Below, piece by piece: positions 39,767-44,017 of a stretch of 44,017 nt of DNA. The stretch comes from an uncultured Caulobacter sp. GTDB taxonomy: Bacteria > Pseudomonadota > Alphaproteobacteria > Caulobacterales > Caulobacteraceae. Each line of letters opens with the position of its first letter. The stretch's first letter is position 1. A model generated the notes under the pieces. That model searched no databases and had not been told where the DNA came from. It saw only the letters and a program-made list of their open reading frames with translations. The position numbers were made by a program, and so were the translations under genes. The DNA lies in contig NZ_CALCDX010000050.1 in assembly GCF_937900395.1 (NCBI RefSeq), positions 1 through 44,017 of the forward strand, written 5' to 3'.

Positions 39767-39800
39767 TTACGGGCTTGCGGTAGCGCTCCCGTAAGCAAGC
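39767..39800 (+). promoter_or_regulatory. Overlapping inverted repeats in the sucA leader
   Basis: TTACGGG (39767-39773) pairs with CCCGTAA (39788-39794), and GCTTGC (39773-39778) with GCAAGC (39795-39800). The two pairs interlock and cannot form fully at once. They lie 22-56 bp before the sucA ATG, so they could be a leader switch or a protein-binding site. No promoter boxes with convincing spacing are visible. Confidence 0.35.
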
Positions 39801-39822
39801 GGATCTGAAGGCGACAAAATCC

Positions 39823-42786
39823 ATGGCGGACGACGCAGGCATCATCAACCAGGTCTTGACCGAGACCAGCTTCCTCTACGGCGCCAACGCGGCGTTCGTT
39901 GAGGACCTCTACGCCCAGTGGGCGGAGAACCCCGCCTCGGTCGAGCCCTCGTGGAACGCCTTCTTCTCCAGCCTGGCCGAACAGGCCGACCAGGTGAAGC
40001 GCGCGGCCCAGGATCCGGCCTGGACGCCCAAGAAGGTCCCGACCGTCCGTCCGGACTGGCTGTCGGCCCTGGATGGCCAATGGGCCACCGTCGCCCCCGC
40101 CGTCGAAGCCAAGATCGCCAAGGCCGTCGAGGGCAAGGCCCCCGGCGCCTCCGCCGAAGCCGTCCGCGCCGCCACGCTGGACAGCCTGCGCGCCATCATG
40201 ATGATCCGGGCCTACCGGATGCGCGGCCACCTCGCCGCCAACCTCGACCCGCTGGGCCTTGAGCCGCCGAAGCCGGCACCGGAACTGGATCCGGCCACCT
40301 ACGGCTTCTCGGACGCCGACTACGACCGTCCGATCTTCCTGGACTTCGTGCTGGGCCTCGAGACCGCCACGATCCGCGAAATCCTCGACATCCTGCGCCG
40401 CACCTACTGCGGCAATGTCGGCGTGCAGTACATGCACATCTCCGACCCGGCCGAGAAGGCCTGGCTGCAGGAGCGCATCGAAGGCCGCGACAAGGAAATC
40501 ACCTTCACCAAGGAAGGCAAGGTCGCCATCCTGAAGAAGCTGATCGAGGCCGAGGGCTTCGAGAAGTTCCTGCACAAGCGCTTCCCCGGCACCAAGCGCT
40601 TCGGCCTGGACGGCGGCGAAGCCATGGTCCCGGCCATGGAGCAGATCATCAAGCGCGGCGGCGCGCTGGGCGTGAAGGACATCGTCCTGGGCATGCCGCA
40701 CCGCGGTCGCCTGAACGTCTTGGCCGCCGTGATGGGCAAGCCCTACCACGTCATCTTCCACGAGTTCCAAGGCGGCTCGTCGGTCCCCTCGGACGTCGAG
40801 GGCTCGGGCGACGTGAAGTACCACATGGGCGCCTCGTCGGACCGTGAGTTCGACGACAACAAGGTCCACCTGTCGCTCACCGCCAATCCGTCGCACCTGG
40901 AAATCGTCAACCCGGTCGTGATCGGCAAGGCCCGCGCCAAGCAGGCCTTCACGCTGCGCGAGCAGCCGGACGCCGGCCGCGGCCACGTCCTGCCGCTTCT
41001 GCTGCACGGCGACGCCGCCTTCGCCGGCCAGGGCGTGGTGGCCGAGTGCTTCACCCTGTCGGGCCTGAAGGGCTACCGCACGGGCGGCACCATCCACTTC
41101 ATCGTCAACAACCAGATCGGCTTCACGACCAGCCCGCGCTACTCGCGCAGCTCGCCGTACCCCTCCGACGTCGCCCTGATGGTCGAGGCCCCGATCTTCC
41201 ACGTGAACGGCGACGACCCCGAAGCCGTCGTCTTCGCCTCGAAGGTCGCGACCGAGTACCGCCAGAAGTTCGGCAAGGACGTGGTCATCGACATGTTCTG
41301 CTATCGTCGCTTCGGTCACAACGAAGGCGACGATCCGACCATGACGTCGCCGATCATGTACGCCAAGATCAAGGGTCACCCGCCGACCCGCGAACTCTAC
41401 GCCAGCCGTCTGGTCGGCGAAGGCGTGGTCACGCAAGCCGAGGTCGACGGCTGGGTCTCGGAATTCGAGACCTTCCTCGACAAGGAATTCGATGCGGGCA
41501 AGGCCTACAAGCCGAACAAGGCCGACTGGCTGGACGGCAAGTGGGCCGGCCTGACCCTGCCGGGCGACGAGGATCGCCGCGGCAAGACCGCCTTCCCGAA
41601 GACCCGCCTGCTCGAACTGGGCCGCCTGATCACCACGATCCCCGAGCGCATCGACGCCCACAAGACCGTGCGCCGCGCCATCGAGAACCGTCGCGACGCG
41701 TTCGAGAAGGGCGAGGGCATCGACTGGGGCGCGGCCGAGCACCTGGCCTTCGCCACCCTGCTCGACGAGGGCTATCCGGTCCGCCTGTCGGGCCAGGACT
41801 CGGTGCGCGGCACCTTCACCCAGCGCCACTCGGACATCATCGACCAGAAGACCGAGGAGCACTACACGCCCCTCAACAACATCCGTCCGGGCCAGGCGCA
41901 CTATGAAGTGATCGACTCGGCCCTGTCGGAAGAGGCGGTGCTGGGCTTCGAATACGGCTTCTCGCTGGCCGATCCGAACACCCTGACCCTGTGGGAAGGC
42001 CAGTTCGGCGACTTCGTGAACGGCGCCCAGGTGGTGATCGACCAGTTCATCAGCTCGGGCGAGCGCAAGTGGCTGCGGATGAGCGGCCTCGTGATGCTGC
42101 TGCCGCACGGCTACGAAGGCCAGGGCCCCGAGCACAGCTCGGCCCGCCTCGAGCGCTTCCTGCAGTCGTGCGCCGAAGACAACATGCAGGTGCTGAACTG
42201 CACCACGCCGGCCAACTACTTCCACGCCCTTCGTCGCCAGATGAAGCGCGAGTTCCGCAAGCCGCTGATCGTGATGTCGCCCAAGAGCCTGCTGCGCCAC
42301 AAGCGCGCCGTCTCGAACCTGGCGGACTTCGCCGAAGGCTCCAGCTTCCACCGCGTGATGGTGGACGGCGCCGAGGCCGGCTGCGACGTCGGCGGGATCA
42401 CGCTGAAGAGCGACGACAAGATCAAGCGCGTCATCGTCTGCTCGGGCAAGGTCTACTTCGACCTGGTCGATCACCGCGCCAAGACCGGCCGCGACGACGT
42501 CTATCTGCTGCGTCTGGAGCAGTTCTATCCGTGGCCGATGAAGTCGCTGATGAACGTGCTGGGTCGCTTCAAGAACGCTGACCTGGTCTGGTGCCAGGAA
42601 GAGCCGAAGAACATGGGCGGCTGGACCTTCGTCGACCCGTGGCTGGAGCTGACGCTGGACAAGCTGGACATCAAGGCCAAGCGCGCCCGCTATGTCGGTC
42701 GTCCGGCCTCGGCCTCGACGGCCGCCGGCCTGATGAGCCGCCACCTGAAAGAACTCGAGACCTTCCTCAACGAGGCCTTCGCGTAA
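39823..42786 (+). CDS. sucA: 2-oxoglutarate dehydrogenase E1 component
   Basis: The 987-residue thiamine-diphosphate enzyme has the N-terminal E2-binding arm TSFLYGANAAFVEDLYAQW (15-33). MMIRAYRMRGHLAANLDPLGL follows, then MPHRGRLNVL (291-300) with the active-site His293 region. MGASSDREF and NPSHLEIVNPVVIGKARAKQ bind cofactor and substrate. VNNQIGFTTSP and VFHVNGDDPEAV hold the ThDP/Mg motif. QDSVRGTFTQRHS and LLPHGYEGQGPEHSSARLERFLQ lie in the C-terminal domains. It decarboxylates 2-oxoglutarate and passes succinyl to SucB. The length is normal. The sucB start is 60 bp downstream, so they form one unit. Confidence 0.98.
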   Translation: MADDAGIINQVLTETSFLYGANAAFVEDLYAQWAENPASVEPSWNAFFSSLAEQADQVKRAAQDPAWTPKKVPTVRPDWLSALDGQWATVAPAVEAKIAKAVEGKAPGASAEAVRAATLDSLRAIMMIRAYRMRGHLAANLDPLGLEPPKPAPELDPATYGFSDADYDRPIFLDFVLGLETATIREILDILRRTYCGNVGVQYMHISDPAEKAWLQERIEGRDKEITFTKEGKVAILKKLIEAEGFEKFLHKRFPGTKRFGLDGGEAMVPAMEQIIKRGGALGVKDIVLGMPHRGRLNVLAAVMGKPYHVIFHEFQGGSSVPSDVEGSGDVKYHMGASSDREFDDNKVHLSLTANPSHLEIVNPVVIGKARAKQAFTLREQPDAGRGHVLPLLLHGDAAFAGQGVVAECFTLSGLKGYRTGGTIHFIVNNQIGFTTSPRYSRSSPYPSDVALMVEAPIFHVNGDDPEAVVFASKVATEYRQKFGKDVVIDMFCYRRFGHNEGDDPTMTSPIMYAKIKGHPPTRELYASRLVGEGVVTQAEVDGWVSEFETFLDKEFDAGKAYKPNKADWLDGKWAGLTLPGDEDRRGKTAFPKTRLLELGRLITTIPERIDAHKTVRRAIENRRDAFEKGEGIDWGAAEHLAFATLLDEGYPVRLSGQDSVRGTFTQRHSDIIDQKTEEHYTPLNNIRPGQAHYEVIDSALSEEAVLGFEYGFSLADPNTLTLWEGQFGDFVNGAQVVIDQFISSGERKWLRMSGLVMLLPHGYEGQGPEHSSARLERFLQSCAEDNMQVLNCTTPANYFHALRRQMKREFRKPLIVMSPKSLLRHKRAVSNLADFAEGSSFHRVMVDGAEAGCDVGGITLKSDDKIKRVIVCSGKVYFDLVDHRAKTGRDDVYLLRLEQFYPWPMKSLMNVLGRFKNADLVWCQEEPKNMGGWTFVDPWLELTLDKLDIKAKRARYVGRPASASTAAGLMSRHLKELETFLNEAFA

Positions 42787-42846
42787 GCGAAGGCTCCCGT
42801 TACCAACAAACCCGCCGGACCAAGCAAGAGAGACTCGGAAAGCCCC

Positions 42847-43338
42847 ATGGCCGACATCAATACGCCCGCCCTCGGCGAATCCGTCACCGAAGCCACGGTG
42901 GCGCGCTGGACCAAGAAGGTCGGTGAGGCCGTGAAGAAGGACGAGATCCTCGTCGAGCTGGAAACCGACAAGGTTTCGCTGGAAGTGGCCTCGCCCGCCG
43001 ACGGCGTGCTGTCGGCCATCGGCGCCGCCGAAGGCGCGACGGTTGTTCCGGGCACGGTCCTGGGCGTGGTGACCGAAGGCGCCGCCGCGGCCGCCGCTCC
43101 GGCCGCCCCGAAGGCCGCCGAGGCGCCGAAGCCGGCTCCGGCTCCCGCCGCTGCTCCGGCCCCGGCGCCCGCGCCGGTCGCCGCCGCGGCTCCGGCCGCC
43201 GCGCCGGTCAGCCCGGCTCCGGCTCGCATCGCCGCCGAGACCGGCCTGGACCTGTCGAAGGTCGCGGGCACCGGCAAGGACGGCCGCGTGACCAAGGGCG
43301 ACGCCCTGGCCGCCCTGGAAGCCCGCGCCGCCGCCCGG
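42847..43338 (+). CDS. sucB: Dihydrolipoamide succinyltransferase (E2), truncated after the E1/E3-binding domain
   Basis: The N-terminal lipoyl domain runs about 1-76, with Lys42 in LETDKVSLEV as the lipoylated residue. An Ala/Pro linker follows (about 77-126), then the peripheral subunit-binding domain ARIAAETGLDLSKVAGTGKDGRVTKGDALAALE (126-158). Homology ends near residue 163, and the frame runs into the antisense of an actinobacterial cinA piece until a stop at 43395. The catalytic acetyltransferase core (about 230 residues) is missing. Since the rest of the TCA operon is intact, this cut marks the right chimeric junction rather than a real mutation. Confidence 0.93.
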
Positions 43339-43562
43339 GAGACCACCGGCCCTTCGGGCACGCCGAGCGCGCGGTACTTGGTCCCGTTCCGGTAGGCGAC
43401 CACCCCGCCGGCGAACCACTCGCTCGCGTCGCCCGCCCTCGCGAGTGCCGCACTGAGGGCGCCACCCGTGAGCGACTCGGCGACCGAGACCGTCATCCCC
43501 CGCCCTCGGGCGTGCTCGCGCACGGCGGCGGCGAGCTCCTCGATCGAGGATGCCCGGTTCAT
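43329..43562 (-). CDS. CinA C-terminal family (nicotinamide-nucleotide amidase) fragment, actinobacterial
   Basis: From an ATG at 43562 the minus strand reads MNRASSIEELAAAVREHARG, then VAESLTGGALSAAL, with the Ser-x-Thr-Gly-Gly of the CinA amidase site, and EWFAGGVVAYRNGTKYRALGVPEGPVVS. This is the first 78 residues of a single-domain CinA/PncC, normally about 160-170 residues. The family deamidates nicotinamide mononucleotide. The piece stops at the sucB junction near 43,330-43,340. Confidence 0.85.
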
Positions 43563-43591
43563 CCTGCGGCCCGTCGGCCTAGATTCGATCC

Positions 43592-43630
43592 ATGGGCACC
43601 CTGTTCTACGGCGCGGCGCGCACGCCGATC
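43592..43630 (+). other. N-terminal stub of a small actinobacterial (Microbacteriaceae-type) protein
   Basis: An ATG at 43592 opens MGTLFYGAARTPIPR and then a stop. The first 13 residues match the opening of a small conserved protein that I recall from Microbacteriaceae (MGTL-Y-G-AR-PI, then IDDR). The continuation is absent: from about 43,615 a different frame shows enolase-type sequence. It is a fragment created by joining, divergent from the cinA piece. Confidence 0.45.
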
Positions 43631-43802
43631 CCGCGCTGAACGCCTCCCGGGCACTGGTCGCCGACGCGTGCCGGCTGGTGGAGCGCCTGCGCGCCGGGGC
43701 GGGCGCCGGCGCCGAGCTGATGCTGGACCTCAACTTCAACCTCAGGCCCGAAGGGGTGCGTCGGCTGGCCGCCGCGCTCGATCCGCTCGGCCTCGCGTGG
43801 AT
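43615..43802 (+). other. Enolase-superfamily (mandelate racemase type) fragment
   Basis: In the frame GCG-CAC-GCC the translation is AHADPALNASRALVADACRL, then AELMLDLNFNLRPEGVRRLAAALDPLGLAWI. The block LMLDLNFNL with a following helix and PLGLAWIE-like strand is the barrel region carrying the first metal ligand (Asp in LDLN) of enolase-superfamily enzymes. Only about 60 residues are present. It joins in-frame to a thiolase piece at about 43,803. Confidence 0.6.
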
Positions 43803-44017
43803 CGCGGAGATCGGGGCGTACGGGACGGTGTCCGGACCGGACACGTCCCTGCTGCACCAACCCGCGAACGCGATCCGGGATGCGCTGCATCGGGACGGCG
43901 TCACGACGCTCGACGAGATCGACCTCTTCGAGATGAACGAGGCCTTCGCGAGCGTCCCCCTGGCCTGGCAGCGCGAGGTCGGCGTCGACATGTCGCGGGT
44001 CAACGTGAACGGCGGGG
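43803..44017 (+). other. Thiolase C-terminal-region fragment
   Basis: The frame continues AEIGAYGTVSGPDTSLLHQP, ANAIRDALHRDGVTTLDEID, LFEMNEAFASVPLAWQREVG and VDMSRVNVNGG to the window end. NEAFA and VNVNGG are the conserved motifs just before the GHPxG loop of degradative and biosynthetic thiolases. It runs off the window, so the parent gene continues. It is a different thiolase subfamily from the one at 454-1815. Actinobacterial in style. Confidence 0.75.

Noticed and set aside
30124..43419. Other very long minus-strand frames opposite the TonB receptor, glycan synthase and sucA (over 1,000 codons each)
   Set aside because: They lie exactly antisense to well-recognised genes, have low-complexity composition and no domain pattern or ribosome site.
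43606..43890. A 94-codon minus-strand frame in the 3' mosaic
   Set aside because: It is the antisense of the enolase and thiolase pieces and crosses two joins.

Overview
The bulk of this window (about 1,939-43,338) is one contiguous stretch of a high-GC alphaproteobacterial chromosome, very probably Caulobacter or a close relative. The evidence is the 354-residue Obg/CgtA GTPase, the rplU-rpmA pair close by, the sucC-sucD-sucA-sucB run, a protein whose N-terminus resembles the RsaA S-layer anchor, NodT-type efflux genes and an abundance of TonB-dependent uptake functions. Both ends are different: 1 to about 1,938 and about 43,330-44,017 read as actinobacterial fragments, joined abruptly inside proB and inside sucB. 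The 3' end is itself a mosaic of at least four short pieces. These ends are most simply explained as assembly or library chimeras.

Layout of the core. (1) 1.9-6.1 kb, mostly minus strand: translation and GTPase block with proB (cut), obgE, a GNAT acetyltransferase, rpmA and rplU, interrupted by a plus-strand gene of unknown function. (2) 6.2-8.1 kb: a zinc-homeostasis pair (membrane protein plus a His-rich COG0523/CobW GTPase) behind a Zur-like palindrome. (3) 8.2-14.2 kb: housekeeping and stress genes: an orphan ExbD, a WD40 protein, a nitroreductase, MtgA, a GST plus glyoxalase pair, and a DUF899 protein divergent from a MarR regulator with a palindrome between them. (4) 14.2-16.5 kb: modE divergent from modAB with a ModE-type box between them; modC is absent. 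(5) 16.7-23.6 kb: TetR repressor divergent from a tripartite RND efflux operon (adaptor, pump, NodT channel) that is preceded by a previously untracked 58-residue small ORF and closed by a strong terminator.

(6) 23.7-25.8 kb: a secreted RTX protein with an RsaA-like anchor domain. (7) 25.8-29.2 kb: a LytTR membrane regulator divergent from DUF2306, DUF2141 and a Tat-exported carotenoid-oxygenase-family enzyme. (8) 29.3-33.9 kb: TetR, TonB-dependent receptor and MFS transporter, a plausible import set. (9) 34.0-37.3 kb: a 1,120-residue fusion of a GH18-like domain, a NodB deacetylase and a membrane GT2 synthase. (10) 37.5-43.3 kb: sucCDAB, with a two-hairpin structure between sucD and sucA; sucB is cut by the 3' junction.

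No tRNA, rRNA, CRISPR array, transposase or phage structural gene was recognised. Several palindromic intergenic repeats lie at gene ends. The best candidates for new biology are the RsaA-anchor RTX protein, the GH18-NodB-GT2 fusion, the LytTR/DUF2306/DUF2141/carotenoid-oxygenase cluster, and the small ORF heading the efflux operon.
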